Both the position numbers and the translations under genes were made by a program. This document shows positions 44,795-53,769 of a stretch of DNA of 64,000 nt, one piece after another. The stretch is from an uncultured bacterium (lineage in GTDB: Bacteria; Bacillota; Clostridia; Lachnospirales; Lachnospiraceae). The notes beneath the pieces are model-generated. The model was not told the origin of the DNA and searched no databases. It saw only the letters and a program-made list of their open reading frames with translations. Position 1 is the stretch's first letter; the number at the start of each line of letters is the position of its first letter. Location of the stretch: positions 124,001-188,000 of the forward strand of contig CANDBT010000002.1 in the NCBI GenBank assembly GCA_947383005.1, written 5' to 3'.

Positions 44795-46021
44795 TCATCT
44801 CGCCCCGGCAAGCTCCGCCACCACATCCAGAAATACATTGGCTCCGGCAATCACATCCTCATCTTTGGTATACTCGGCCGGGTTGTGGCTGATGCCCTGA
44901 ATGCTGGGCACAAAGATCATGGCTGTGGGGCAAATCCTGGCCATCATCTGCGCATCCTGCCCTGCGCCGGAGGTCATCCTGCGTGAGCTTAATCCTCTGG
45001 CTTTTGCCGCCTGCTCTACCTTTTTCACAATTCCTTCATCGAACAACACCGGATCAAATTCCGTCAGGCGCTCTGTGGTGATTCTGACCTTATCCGACTT
45101 TTCCAGCTCCGTCAGATACCGGGACAGAGCCTTTTCGTCTGCTTCCAGCTTCTCTTTATCGGGATTTCGCAAATCCACCGTAAATACTGCTTTTGACGGA
45201 ATCACATTGATGGCATTGGGCTCTAACTCCACACATCCCACCGTGGCCACACCGCCGGACTTTTCCACCAGCTCCCGCAAAAAGACATTGACCTTTGCCG
45301 CCGCCAGACCTGCATCCGACCGCAGATGGGTAGGCGTGGTGCCTGCGTGATTTGCAGTCCCTTCGATTGTTACCCGCTGCCAGTGAATACCCTGCAGATT
45401 CTCCACCGCGCCGATTTTCACACCCTCCACATCCAGGATCGGCCCCTGCTCAATATGCAGCTCCAAAAATGCTTCCGGCTGCAAAAACCCGGGTTCCACG
45501 GTTCCCTCATAGCCAATCCTCTTTAATTCCTCTCCCAGAACCGTCCCGTCTGTCCCCACTGTGGCCAGAACTTCATCTACCGGCAGTCCCCCTGCGTATA
45601 CCAGGGAACCCATCATATCCGGCGAATACCGCACGCCTTCCTCATTGGTAAATGCAGCCACCACAACAGGCCTTGCGGTCTGATATCCGGCTTCTCTCAG
45701 AGTTTGTATCACTTCCATGCCGCCGATCACTCCCAGGCAGCCGTCATACTGACCGGCATTGATCACGGTGTCAATATGGGAACCAACCATCAGAGGCTTT
45801 TCCCCTTTGTTTTCCTCCGTCTCCCAGATACCGAAGATGTTGCCGATCCGGTCCACCACCACTTTAAGGCCCGCATCCCGCATCCAGCCTGCCACCGCGT
45901 CCCGCCCTTCTTTTTCCGCGTCCGAGGCGGCAAGCCGGGTTCTTCTTCCTTCTCCATCCTTCCCAATGGCTCCGAGAGCATGAATCCTCTCCAGAAGCCG
46001 GGTTTTGTCAACTGATAACAT
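44795..46021 (-). CDS. M20-family Zn hydrolase (N-carbamoyl-L-amino-acid hydrolase/allantoate amidohydrolase type)
   Basis: 408 residues. Family motifs: VGSHIDTVINAGQYDGCLGV (metal His and Asp), FTNEEGVRYSPDMMGS (bridging Glu), LELHIEQGPILD, and GAGQDAQMMARICPTAMIFV. Such enzymes open N-carbamoyl amino acids or ureido acids. It is first of three leftward genes with AgcS and M20D. The start has GGAGG about 8 bp upstream. Substrate unknown. Confidence 0.93.
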   Translation of the reverse strand: MLSVDKTRLLERIHALGAIGKDGEGRRTRLAASDAEKEGRDAVAGWMRDAGLKVVVDRIGNIFGIWETEENKGEKPLMVGSHIDTVINAGQYDGCLGVIGGMEVIQTLREAGYQTARPVVVAAFTNEEGVRYSPDMMGSLVYAGGLPVDEVLATVGTDGTVLGEELKRIGYEGTVEPGFLQPEAFLELHIEQGPILDVEGVKIGAVENLQGIHWQRVTIEGTANHAGTTPTHLRSDAGLAAAKVNVFLRELVEKSGGVATVGCVELEPNAINVIPSKAVFTVDLRNPDKEKLEADEKALSRYLTELEKSDKVRITTERLTEFDPVLFDEGIVKKVEQAAKARGLSSRRMTSGAGQDAQMMARICPTAMIFVPSIQGISHNPAEYTKDEDVIAGANVFLDVVAELAGAR

Positions 46022-46080
46022 ACAAAAACCTCCTCACTTTTAAACTTTAGTGACCGTACGACATCGTGCCCTTTGGGTAA

Positions 46081-46168
46081 AACGTGATAATCGCAGGCAT
46101 ACGGCCCATCGCGTAGCGATTCTAAATAGCCGTATGCCGTAACAGTTCAAGAGTTATCTGATCTGTTA
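46081..46168 (+). repeat. Dispersed nested-hairpin repeat, second copy
   Basis: GGCATACGGC (46096-46105) pairs with GCCGTATGCC (46128-46137) around ATCGC-GTA-GCGAT, followed by the AACAGTTC/GATCTGTT arm. It matches 38345-38430. It occupies the divergent spacer between the M20 gene and the AraC gene. Confidence 0.8.
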
Positions 46169-46381
46169 CGAACTTTATGTCCAAATTATAACAATCCCTT
46201 GTGACATATTCTATCAGTTACCACTCGACTTTTGTCAGATTTATATCAACCTGCTCATTTTCCCTTCCCGATCTCCCTTTTTTGCTGTACAATAGCCATA
46301 AAGATCCTCCCTGTTTGCATCCTGTGGATCTTTTCAAACAAACCATACATCCTTTCATACAACCCCAGGAGGCAGAATCCA

Positions 46382-47278
46382 ATGAACCCATCATTTCCCA
46401 AAGCCAATCAGGCCGGAATCGAATTTGTCATCTCCATCAATGAGGAGCTGCAGGAAGAAGTCATGTTTTTATCCGATGATTTTCCCATCGCCATGTATAC
46501 CCAAAGCTACAATGATGCCGCCTCCGACTATATCCCGCTGCACTGGCATGACGAGCTGCAGATCACCTGGATCTCTCAGGGGGAGCTGGAATACAGCATC
46601 AATGGCGATACGTTTAAGCTGGGCACGGACAAACTGCTCCTGGTTAAAAGCCATCAGCTTCACAGCTCGAAAACCATCGGTCAGGACACCCGGACCCTGT
46701 GCATCAATTTCACCCCGGATATCTTTCATCCGCTGATTTTAAAAAACTACATTCTTCCCCTGCTGCAACGGGATGCCTTTTCCTATTCCCTGCTGCTGTT
46801 AAGCCCTTATCAGCTTTCCCTGTTAAAAAAATTGCTCAACTGGAAAAACGAGCCTCTGGGCTATTTTTCAGTGAGCAACTTTCTTTCCCATATTTTTGAG
46901 CAGATCCTGAACGAATTTGAGGAGGGGGCGGATACCGGAAATTATGAAGAAATCCGGCTTTTCCAGACCATGTTAAGCTACATTCACAACAATTATCCGG
47001 ATCCTTTGAATGTCAGACAGATTGCCGACCGCGCCGTCATCAGCAAAAACCTGTGTACTGCCCTGTTCCGGAAATATACCGGCCTCTCTCCCATCAAATA
47101 CCTGAACGAATACCGCCTTTACACTGCAAAAAACCTTATCATCCACACAGACCGGCCGATCTCGGAAATCAGCGCGGACGTGGGTTATAATCAAATCAGC
47201 CATTTTATCGAACAGTTCCGCAACAGCTATGGACAATCTCCCCTGAAATACCGAAACAAATTCGGACAGGGGAGATAG
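46382..47278 (+). CDS. AraC-family regulator of the amino-acid locus
   Basis: 298 residues from the ATG at 46382 (AGGAGG 9 bp upstream). The cupin-type sensor contains YIPLHWHDELQITWISQGE. The C-terminal double HTH contains LNVRQIADRAVISKNLCTAL and ISEISADVGYNQISHFIEQF and ends GQSPLKYR. It is divergent from the M20-AgcS-M20 set and convergent with the ammonia-lyase gene, so either may be a target. Confidence 0.92.
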   Translation: MNPSFPKANQAGIEFVISINEELQEEVMFLSDDFPIAMYTQSYNDAASDYIPLHWHDELQITWISQGELEYSINGDTFKLGTDKLLLVKSHQLHSSKTIGQDTRTLCINFTPDIFHPLILKNYILPLLQRDAFSYSLLLLSPYQLSLLKKLLNWKNEPLGYFSVSNFLSHIFEQILNEFEEGADTGNYEEIRLFQTMLSYIHNNYPDPLNVRQIADRAVISKNLCTALFRKYTGLSPIKYLNEYRLYTAKNLIIHTDRPISEISADVGYNQISHFIEQFRNSYGQSPLKYRNKFGQGR

Positions 47279-47282
47279 ACGC

Positions 47283-48509
47283 TTATGCAAGGGGGTAGGC
47301 TCCGTCCCTGACAATGGTCTGGTAGCACACCGGATCCGTATCTCCTTCCGTGTTAAACAAAAGAACCACGGAATCCGCTCCCAGGCCCAACTGCTTTCTG
47401 ACATCCTTAAGCTCCGGCCGTTCCATAAGAAGGGCGAATGCCCCCAGTGTCGCCGCGCCGGACTCTCCGGAGACCACCGGCTCGTCATTTCCTGACGGAT
47501 TTGCATACAGCCTCATTCCATGGGCTGCCGCAAAATCCGGGCATGCAATATAGGCGGAAGAGAAGTCCCTTAGCACCGGCCAGGTGATCTTGCAGGGAGT
47601 CTGGCAGTTCAGGCCTGCCATGATGGTCTCCGGATCTCCCTCTACCGTATGACAGGCTCCGTCATTCTCCCTTGCCGACAGGAAAATGCACGCCACCTCC
47701 TTTGGCTCCACAACGGAAATCATCGGACAGGCTTTGCCGTAATGATGGATCAGATATCCTGCCACACCTCCGGCCATGGCTCCCACCCCGGCCTGAAGAA
47801 AAACGTGCGTGGGCTTTGTTTTCCTCTCTTCCAGCTGCTTCACCGCCTCCGATGCCATTGTCAGATATCCCTGGATAATCCACAGGGGAATCTCTTCATA
47901 GCCGTCCCATGCCGTATCCTGAATCAAGAACCATCCATGTTCCTCGCTCATCTGCCGTGCGTACTGAACCGTCTCATCATAATTTTTGTCTGTAATCTGC
48001 ACGGTGGCCGGCCCGGCGCTCCGGATTGCCTCCGCACGCATTTCGGATGACCCCTTTGGCATAAACACATGGGCCTGGCAGCCAAACAGCCCGGCAGCCC
48101 AGGACACCCCTTTTCCGTGATTGCCATCCGTCGCTGTCACAAACGTGATCTTTCCGGCCCTCTCTCTCTGATCCTTCTCCTGAAAATCCCGAAAATCCGC
48201 CTTTTCCACGTCCAGCTTCAGCTCTCTGCACAAAATCCGGAACATCGCATAGGTGCCTCCCAGTCCCTTAAACGCCTTCAACCCGAAGCGCAGAGACTCG
48301 TTCTTGACATGAATCTCTTTTACTCCCAGTCTTTTGCTCAGCTCCTCCAGAGATACCAGCGGCGTTTCCTGATATTGAGGAATACTCCTGTGAAATCTCA
48401 TAGCATGCTTTGCCGCCTCCTCATCCAGCTCCTGCAAAGCTTCTGCCCCTGCTTTGGGCTCCTGAAGCAGGATTTCCATGTGATATCCCTGTTTTAATTC
48501 CTTTTCCAT
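47283..48509 (-). CDS. dpaL: Diaminopropionate ammonia-lyase
   Basis: 408 residues from the ATG at 48509 (GGGAGG upstream). PLP fold-type II enzyme converting 2,3-diaminopropionate to pyruvate and ammonia. Landmarks: NESLRFGLKAFKGLGGTYA with the likely Schiff-base Lys78, FVTATDGNHGKGVSWAA, VFLQAGVGAMAGGVAGY, and VSGESGAATLG near the end. The neighbouring M20 hydrolases recall the E. coli ygeX-ygeY arrangement, where DpaL and an M20 peptidase are adjacent. It ends 4 bp from the convergent AraC gene. Confidence 0.94.
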   Translation of the reverse strand: MEKELKQGYHMEILLQEPKAGAEALQELDEEAAKHAMRFHRSIPQYQETPLVSLEELSKRLGVKEIHVKNESLRFGLKAFKGLGGTYAMFRILCRELKLDVEKADFRDFQEKDQRERAGKITFVTATDGNHGKGVSWAAGLFGCQAHVFMPKGSSEMRAEAIRSAGPATVQITDKNYDETVQYARQMSEEHGWFLIQDTAWDGYEEIPLWIIQGYLTMASEAVKQLEERKTKPTHVFLQAGVGAMAGGVAGYLIHHYGKACPMISVVEPKEVACIFLSARENDGACHTVEGDPETIMAGLNCQTPCKITWPVLRDFSSAYIACPDFAAAHGMRLYANPSGNDEPVVSGESGAATLGAFALLMERPELKDVRKQLGLGADSVVLLFNTEGDTDPVCYQTIVRDGAYPLA

Positions 48510-48712
48510 GTTGGTTCGCAGCCTCCCTCTTCTATTCATAATTCTATGATTTTCACCATTTCGGATGGATCCAGTATAGCAAAAAGCCTCTGCACGTTCT
48601 ACCCATATAAAAACAGATTTTATCAGATTCCTACAATATCCTTTTCAGTTGTTAATAATCCAAAGTAATAATATGACGTTTTTCCATAACTTATAGAGAT
48701 TTTCAAAATCAA

Positions 48713-49050
48713 ACCTTTCATATTCTCCTTTTCCTGCTCAATAACCTTGCGGGTCAGTTTCTTTTCGCCGCTGCCCATGGTTCCCTTGCCCCGGATGACC
48801 ACGTCATAACAGGAAAAACCGCCGTCCCTGTTAAGGCGCCCCAGATTCAGCAGGCTACTGTAGCAGGGCAGCTCCGTCCCCAAAAGTACAACCCTTCTTC
48901 CGGAAACATCTCCATACTGCTGTGGAGGGTCAAAGCCCCTGTGAGAAATACTCCTTTGGGGATGTAGACCGCCTGATTCTCCATACAGTCATCAATGGCC
49001 CTTTGAATCCCCTTTGTATTTAACGTCTTTCCATCCCCAAGGGCAAAATT
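48713..49050 (-). pseudogene. Remnant of a GH28 (polygalacturonase-like) gene
   Basis: Two frames share GH28 N-terminal sequence: GDGKTLNTKGIQRAID, then VYIPKGVFLTGALTLHSS, and after a frame change near 48888 LPCYSSLLNLGRLNRDGG and YDVVIRGKGTMGSGEKK. The catalytic half is missing. It abuts an RND fragment at its 5' side, so two unrelated remnants are joined. Confidence 0.75.
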
Positions 49051-49129
49051 TGTTTTTAACCGTACCAAATACCTCCTTGGACGCAAGCGGCTGCATCCAC
49101 CGCTTTCTAGTAATGGAAGCAAACAATAT

Positions 49130-49948
49130 TGTCTGCATCGGAAGAGACCACCCAGTAGTCAAGCCGCCCTCCGCCTCATACTGCCGCAAAATCCTTTCCA
49201 CGGCTTTACAGGCCGTGAGGGTAGAGGCGCTGCTTTTCTTTGTAATCTCCAAAAGATAGCTTTCCTCCCCGTTATAGCGGCTGAGGGTATCCGCATCCTC
49301 CCTCACCAGGTTCAGGTAGGAGGTCACATCTGAGAGACGAACCACCTGTCTCGATGGCGTCTCGATGGGAATATCCCGCATGAGCTGGGAAGACACATCA
49401 ATATTGCCGTATGCGGAGAGAGCAACCTCCTGACTTCCTATTTTCACGTCTCCCAGAGGCATATCGAAATCCGCTGCCTGGATAGCGGCCCCAACGGAAG
49501 CAATGGAGAGATGATATTGTTTTAAACTGGCCTCATCAATGACAATGCGCACATATTCATCCTGGGCTCCTGACAGCTCTAGCCTGGCAACACCGGTCAC
49601 TCCCGCCAGGGCCGGCGCCAGATCATCCTTTAACAATTTCTGGATACTGCCATCGGCAGCTGACACGAAAACCGTCATGGTGGCCTGGGACGACATACTG
49701 ACTTCCATAATCGTCGGCGTCTCACAGCCCTCCGGCAGCTCCGACATCATATTATCCATGGTCCCCTTTAATTCCATGTAGGCGTCATCCAGATCCACGC
49801 TGTAATTGTAGGAAAGCTGGACCATCATGTAATTGTCATAGGTTGTGGAGGAAATGGTATTGATATCCGTCAAGGTTTCGCACTTTTTCTCTACCGGTTC
49901 TGTCACCAGACGTTCCATACTGTCCGCGTCCGCCCCGGGCCATACAAT
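49130..49948 (-). pseudogene. Internal fragment of an RND-family efflux transporter
   Basis: About 260 residues of the first periplasmic (porter) region: PGADADSMERLVTEPVEKK, then TMDNMMSELPEGCETPTIME, GVARLELSGAQDEYVRI and DTLSRYNGEESYLLEITKK. The first transmembrane helix and everything after about residue 330 of a normal protein (about 1,000) are absent. A repeat shared with 13206 lies directly at its 5' edge. Confidence 0.8.
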
Positions 49949-49957
49949 GGAGCCATC

Positions 49958-50026
49958 CCCCTACTCGCCGCACCGGGCACTCGTCAGCTTTAGCTGATAT
50001 CTTCCTTTGGGCTCCCGTATGCATAT
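49958..50026. repeat. Dispersed repeat shared with 13206-13274
   Basis: About 69 bp at roughly 85% identity, including the identical core GCTTTAGCTGATATCTTCC with the small hairpin TCAGCT-AA-AGCTGA. Confidence 0.8.
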
Positions 50027-50061
50027 ACAACAGAATCCCCACAAAACAAGGATTCCATTGT

Positions 50062-50098
50062 CAAAAACAAAGGCTCCTGAGGAAAAACCCCAGAAGCC
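50062..50098 (-). terminator. Terminator after rpmF
   Basis: On the minus strand GGCTTCTG (50098-50091) pairs with CAGGAGCC (50079-50072, one G-U), followed by TTTGTTTTTG. Confidence 0.75.
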
Positions 50099-50141
50099 CC
50101 ATGTTTCCTAGCTTTTTTAAGTTTTAACAATTTTTCAAATC

Positions 50142-50324
50142 TTAATCTTCAACCTTAACGATCTCTCTCTTGTTGTAGCTGCCACAAGCCTTGCACACCC
50201 TGTGAGGCATCATCAAAGCTCCGCACTTATTGCATTTCACCAGATTCATCGCATTCATCTTCCAGTTAGCTCTGCGCTTATCTCTTCTTGCTTTAGAAGA
50301 CTTATTTTTTGGGCAAATCGACAT
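50142..50324 (-). CDS. rpmF: 50S ribosomal protein L32
   Basis: 60 residues. MSICPKNKSSKARRDKRRA and the zinc-ribbon CNKCGALMMPHRVCKACG (two CxxC pairs) identify L32 of the zinc-binding type. It lies 3 bp after the YceD-like gene, the usual order. GGAGG precedes the start inside that gap. Confidence 0.97.
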   Translation of the reverse strand: MSICPKNKSSKARRDKRRANWKMNAMNLVKCNKCGALMMPHRVCKACGSYNKREIVKVED

Positions 50325-50327
50325 GGT

Positions 50328-50855
50328 TTACACCTCCTTAAACTGTTGAAATATATCCTGGATTGCCGACATCCTCGGATCAGGTACATTTCGGTCACAG
50401 GAACAGCTCCCGTAATTCAAATTGGTACCACACCGATTGCAAATCCCTTTGCAGTCTTCCCTGCACAACGTTTTCATAGGCAGGTTCAGCAACAATTCAT
50501 TGCCGATTAACTGGTCTACATCCAGATGAAAACCAATCACATAGGGCTGCTCATCCAGGCCCTTCTCACTGTCCTCCTGCTGCATACTCAAATCGAGTTC
50601 CTGGCAAATATCCAGCTCAAAAAGGCTGTCCACCGGCTCCAGACATCTGCTGCATGGTATAGCCAGCGTAAGCTCCGCCCTTCCCTCCATCAAAAACTTC
50701 TTCCCACCCAGGTTTTTCATTTTCAATGTCAAAGGACATTTGGATACAATCGGATAAGCGCCATCAGGCGCTTGAAATACATCCATCTCGATATCCAATG
50801 TGTAGGCTTTCTCTTTCCCATCCAGGGAAAACAGCTCTGTCAAATTAATAAGCAT
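50328..50855 (-). CDS. YceD/DUF177 family protein
   Basis: 175 residues. The C-terminal RGICNRCGTNLN-type motif CKGICNRCGTNLNYGSC and the RCLEPVD segment (PCSRCLEPVDS) are typical of DUF177, the YceD family encoded before rpmF and linked with 23S rRNA/large-subunit assembly. Cys pairs suggest zinc. AGGAG precedes the start. Confidence 0.92.
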   Translation of the reverse strand: MLINLTELFSLDGKEKAYTLDIEMDVFQAPDGAYPIVSKCPLTLKMKNLGGKKFLMEGRAELTLAIPCSRCLEPVDSLFELDICQELDLSMQQEDSEKGLDEQPYVIGFHLDVDQLIGNELLLNLPMKTLCREDCKGICNRCGTNLNYGSCSCDRNVPDPRMSAIQDIFQQFKEV

Positions 50856-50937
50856 ATTGCTCTCCTAATACACACCTAAAATATTATACCTGTACTGCAT
50901 TATTTTGTCAACAATTTTTTATAACCGTTCACGGGGC

Positions 50938-51050
50938 GGGGAAAACCGGATAGAAACAGGCGTCAAGCTTGCTTGTAAGACTGATTTTATCCGGTTTTCC
51001 CCATCGGGCGAACGCCCGATGCTTCTTGTCCGGCGTAGCCGGACAAGAAG
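50938..51050. repeat. Row of three perfect hairpins
   Basis: GGGGAAAACCGGATA (50938-50952) with TATCCGGTTTTCCCC (50988-51002); ATCGGGCG (51003-51010) with CGCCCGAT (51013-51020); CTTCTTGTCCGGC (51022-51034), loop GTA, GCCGGACAAGAAG (51038-51050). They lie between the L,D-transpeptidase stop and the YceD-like gene, with no T-run. Confidence 0.85.
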
Positions 51051-51066
51051 ATGCCCCTTCTGGCTC

Positions 51067-51879
51067 TTAAAAATCCCCCTCTGGCGACAAACCGCCATTG
51101 GTTCCATATGTCCGGTATATCTGATGGAAAGTTCCTCTGGGCGCCTGGGCAATATAACAGGCCCCGTCACCGTATGTACCATACAAGCACATCACCTGAG
51201 CCATCTGCTCTTTTGGGATCGCTACGCATCCAGCGGTATTGACTGCATCCGGCGCCTGACAGTGCAAAAATAACGCCGATCCTTTCTGATCAATCGCCTG
51301 CTTATTGTATCCGGCATCCAGGACATAATCATAATATCCAAAATACATGGAAGTCCCCACATGCTCTCCTTCTCTCGTCTCGTCATCTACCAGCCGGTTC
51401 GTATCGTCCGTCCACACATGGCTCTCCTTCACTTTTATATAATTGGAAGGAAAACCCTCTAACGGGTCGTCCTGGCCAAATGGGGTGTTCATCTGAAATA
51501 CACCGACAGGGGTAGTCATATCTCCTGCAGTCCGATGATTGCTCATCCCGTTAAGTCCCAATATGCCGGGAGTTTCCAATCGTTTGGCCCATCCCTGATT
51601 TGTCCGCTCATAAGCATACACATTACAATTGCTGCCATCGGTTCCTTCAACCACAACCAATACTCTGGCCGTATCCGGCAGCACAAAACGATTGACATCG
51701 AAAGGCTGGCCTTTCATCCCTGGTCCGGAATCGGAACTTGACGGAGGCGGGCTGCCTACCACTACCGTTTCTGACGCCATAGCCTGAATAATCCCTGTCA
51801 TCGAAACCAAAAACGCCGCCAGAGCCAGTAGTCCTGCGGCTCTGCTCTTCCTGCTGCTTGTTTTCCCGCTTTTTCTCAT
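51067..51879 (-). CDS. L,D-transpeptidase (YkuD domain)
   Basis: 270 residues. The N-terminus is basic, then AAGLLALAAFLVSMTGIIQA as signal peptide or anchor. A Ser/Pro/Gly-rich linker is followed by the YkuD domain (about 65-260) with SMYFGYYDYVLDA and the catalytic LHCQAPDAVNTAGCVAIP (His and Cys). It would form 3-3 cross-links in peptidoglycan or anchor proteins. It stands alone, opposite to the WXG100 genes. Confidence 0.92.
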   Translation of the reverse strand: MRKSGKTSSRKSRAAGLLALAAFLVSMTGIIQAMASETVVVGSPPPSSSDSGPGMKGQPFDVNRFVLPDTARVLVVVEGTDGSNCNVYAYERTNQGWAKRLETPGILGLNGMSNHRTAGDMTTPVGVFQMNTPFGQDDPLEGFPSNYIKVKESHVWTDDTNRLVDDETREGEHVGTSMYFGYYDYVLDAGYNKQAIDQKGSALFLHCQAPDAVNTAGCVAIPKEQMAQVMCLYGTYGDGACYIAQAPRGTFHQIYRTYGTNGGLSPEGDF

Positions 51880-52019
51880 TTTGTCTATTTCCTTCTTTCT
51901 TCGCTGTTCTGTCGTATTCAGCTTTCATTATAACAAACGGATACTTATTCTGCAATCAAGAATATCTTAAGGTTTTATCGGTTTTATCTCTAACAGCAGA
52001 AAAAAGTAAGATGCCTGAG

Positions 52020-52195
52020 TGTTAAGACCATGTATCGTCATGCAAGCATACTGGCACACCCGTTTTCGGCACTTGCTGAACAAACGCCACTGGCGCTTAG
52101 CAACGTAGCGATACCTACGTCTGGCTTTGCAGGCGTGCAGGGGGCGGAAATAGAGAGTGCTGATTACTCGAGAATTAATGCAACGCTGTACTAGT
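52020..52195. mobile_element. Relative of the 220-bp hairpin element, inverted
   Basis: The minus strand of 52060-52195 matches 41252-41385 at about 85%: ACTAGTAC end, TATTTCCGCC, CTGCACGCCTGCAAAGC, AGACGTAGG, and the nested hairpin TTGCT/AGCAA around AAGCGCC-AGT-GGCGTTT (52104-52074). The other half (52020-52060) has diverged. The exact left boundary is not certain. Confidence 0.75.
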
Positions 52196-52370
52196 TGCTC
52201 AAGAGCCAAAAATCTGCCATTTGACCCGCCAAACAGGTCATTGGTCAGGTTTTCCCCTAAAACGGCAAAGGATATGATAGACTCTCATCATCAGAAAAAA
52301 CACAAACAAAAAAGAAGAAAGTGACAAGCACTTTATCACGAAAACAGGCAAAATCAAGGAGGAAAAAAAC

Positions 52371-52673
52371 ATGGCAAGATTTAGAGTAACCGCACGCGAA
52401 GTAAGGCGCACAGCAGAGAATTTACGGTCACAGAACAGGAATTTCAACAGTCAGGTCAACAGCCTGCAGAACTCCGAACGCCGGCTCCACGGCATGTGGG
52501 AAGGCCAGGCTCATGACGCTTTCCATAATGCTTTTATGCACGACAAGGACTATATGGCCCGCTTCTATCAGCTTATTGAGCAGTATTGCCGGGCGCTGGA
52601 TGAAATCGCCAGACAGTACGAAGAAGCCGAACGCCGGAACCTGCATACCGCCAGGGAGAGGAAAGTCCGCTGA
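52371..52673 (+). CDS. WXG100-family protein A, copy 1
   Basis: 100 residues, helical hairpin. The WxG turn is GMWEGQAHDAF near residue 43, followed by a C-terminal helix ending EEAERRNLHTARERK. There is no signal peptide; WXG100 (EsxA/B-type) proteins leave by type VII secretion. It differs from copy 2 at two residues (N/Y near 25 and Y/H near 64). GGAGG lies 9 bp before the ATG. No EssC, EccC or LXG gene is in the window. Confidence 0.9.
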   Translation: MARFRVTAREVRRTAENLRSQNRNFNSQVNSLQNSERRLHGMWEGQAHDAFHNAFMHDKDYMARFYQLIEQYCRALDEIARQYEEAERRNLHTARERKVR

Positions 52674-52948
52674 GAATCTATTCATCCGCACCGGAAAGAA
52701 TCAGCAAGAACAGAGCTTTTATCGGAAAAACAAAATCATGGGCAACAATACGCAACCACAATAACGGAGACATAATCTCCACAGCAACCATCCAAAACCG
52801 ATAGCAATAGTACAAAATCAAAAGCAACAGCAAAAAATCAAAAGCAATCACGCAATAGCAATAGCGCAAAATTGACAGCATTTACCCTGAACCAACAACC
52901 GCAGCATATAATCATTATAACCATATCACACAGAAAAGGAGAATCATT

Positions 52949-53266
52949 ATGGCAATGCAGGGAACTTTACTGGTAACACCAGAACAATTAAGAAGCACGG
53001 CAAATTCATTCAGCAGCAACATGAGCAGCGTACAGAGGGCAACCAACCAGATGCTGGATTTGGTCAGCCAGACCTCCCGCTATTGGGAAGGCGAAGCCTC
53101 TTCCTCCTACCGCAACAAATTCAACCAACTCCGCGACGATATCGACAAAATCCATCGGATGATCCGTGAACACGTCGATGATTTGAATGAGATGGCCAGG
53201 GTTTACCAGGCGGCTGAGGATGCGAACAAAGCCACCAGCAGCCGGTTATCCGGGGATGTCATCTAA
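52949..53266 (+). CDS. WXG100-family protein B, copy 1
   Basis: 105 residues. TPEQLRSTANSFSSNMSSVQ, then the turn SRYWEGEASSSYRNKF and a helix with DDLNEMARVYQAAED. The C-terminal Yxxx-acidic pattern (YQAAE) is typical of exported partners. The protein is identical to copy 2. It probably pairs with protein A as a heterodimer. AAGGAG precedes the ATG. A 273-bp A-rich spacer separates it from protein A. Confidence 0.9.
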   Translation: MAMQGTLLVTPEQLRSTANSFSSNMSSVQRATNQMLDLVSQTSRYWEGEASSSYRNKFNQLRDDIDKIHRMIREHVDDLNEMARVYQAAEDANKATSSRLSGDVI

Positions 53267-53387
53267 GGACAGCAGCTATATCCCCGTTGCTCTTTGCCCG
53301 TCGCGCTTTATCCATTACACTTTACTGACCGCTTGAACCGTCTCTGATACATCCACAACGGAAGCCTCCTGTCCTATACAGGAGCCG

Positions 53388-53454
53388 AAAGCTACCGGTA
53401 AATAACTTTCTCACCCCTATTTGGTGAGCAGGCTATTTACCGGCAGCTTTTTAT
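53388..53454 (+). terminator. Terminator of WXG100 cassette 1
   Basis: A 19-bp stem with two mismatches, AAAGCTACCGGTAAATAAC (53388) with GCTATTTACCGGCAGCTTT. The loop contains CTCACC/GGTGAG, and TTTTTAT follows. Confidence 0.85.
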
Positions 53455-53769
53455 AGCGAATCTCTTCTTGACCCGATTTTGGACAGCGGGATATCGATCT
53501 GGCTTATTCTATCCAACTTATTTTATATAAGGTTTTTGCTTTTTTATGGGAAAAAGGGGAATCTGTAGAGACCCTCAAAGGGATACTCACCCTTCAGGAC
53601 TGACTCGGAATTTTTCTTGCGGAGTGCAGGAAACGGGAAATTAAATTTACAGACCAATTAAAGCTTTAAACGGTGACTTGTAAACGGATGAAGTGATTGT
53701 ACAAGGACTTATTCCGCGAACCGTTCAATGTCATAATTGGTACATTAAAAGAGATGGAGGAAAAGAACC

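Larger units (their letters stand above)
52207..53460 (+). repeat. WXG100 cassette, copy 1
   Basis: The leader 52207-52300 is identical over 94 bp to 54837-54930. Both genes and the terminator are also repeated in copy 2 (54837-56012). Copy 1 has about 125 bp more between its two genes. Confidence 0.92.
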
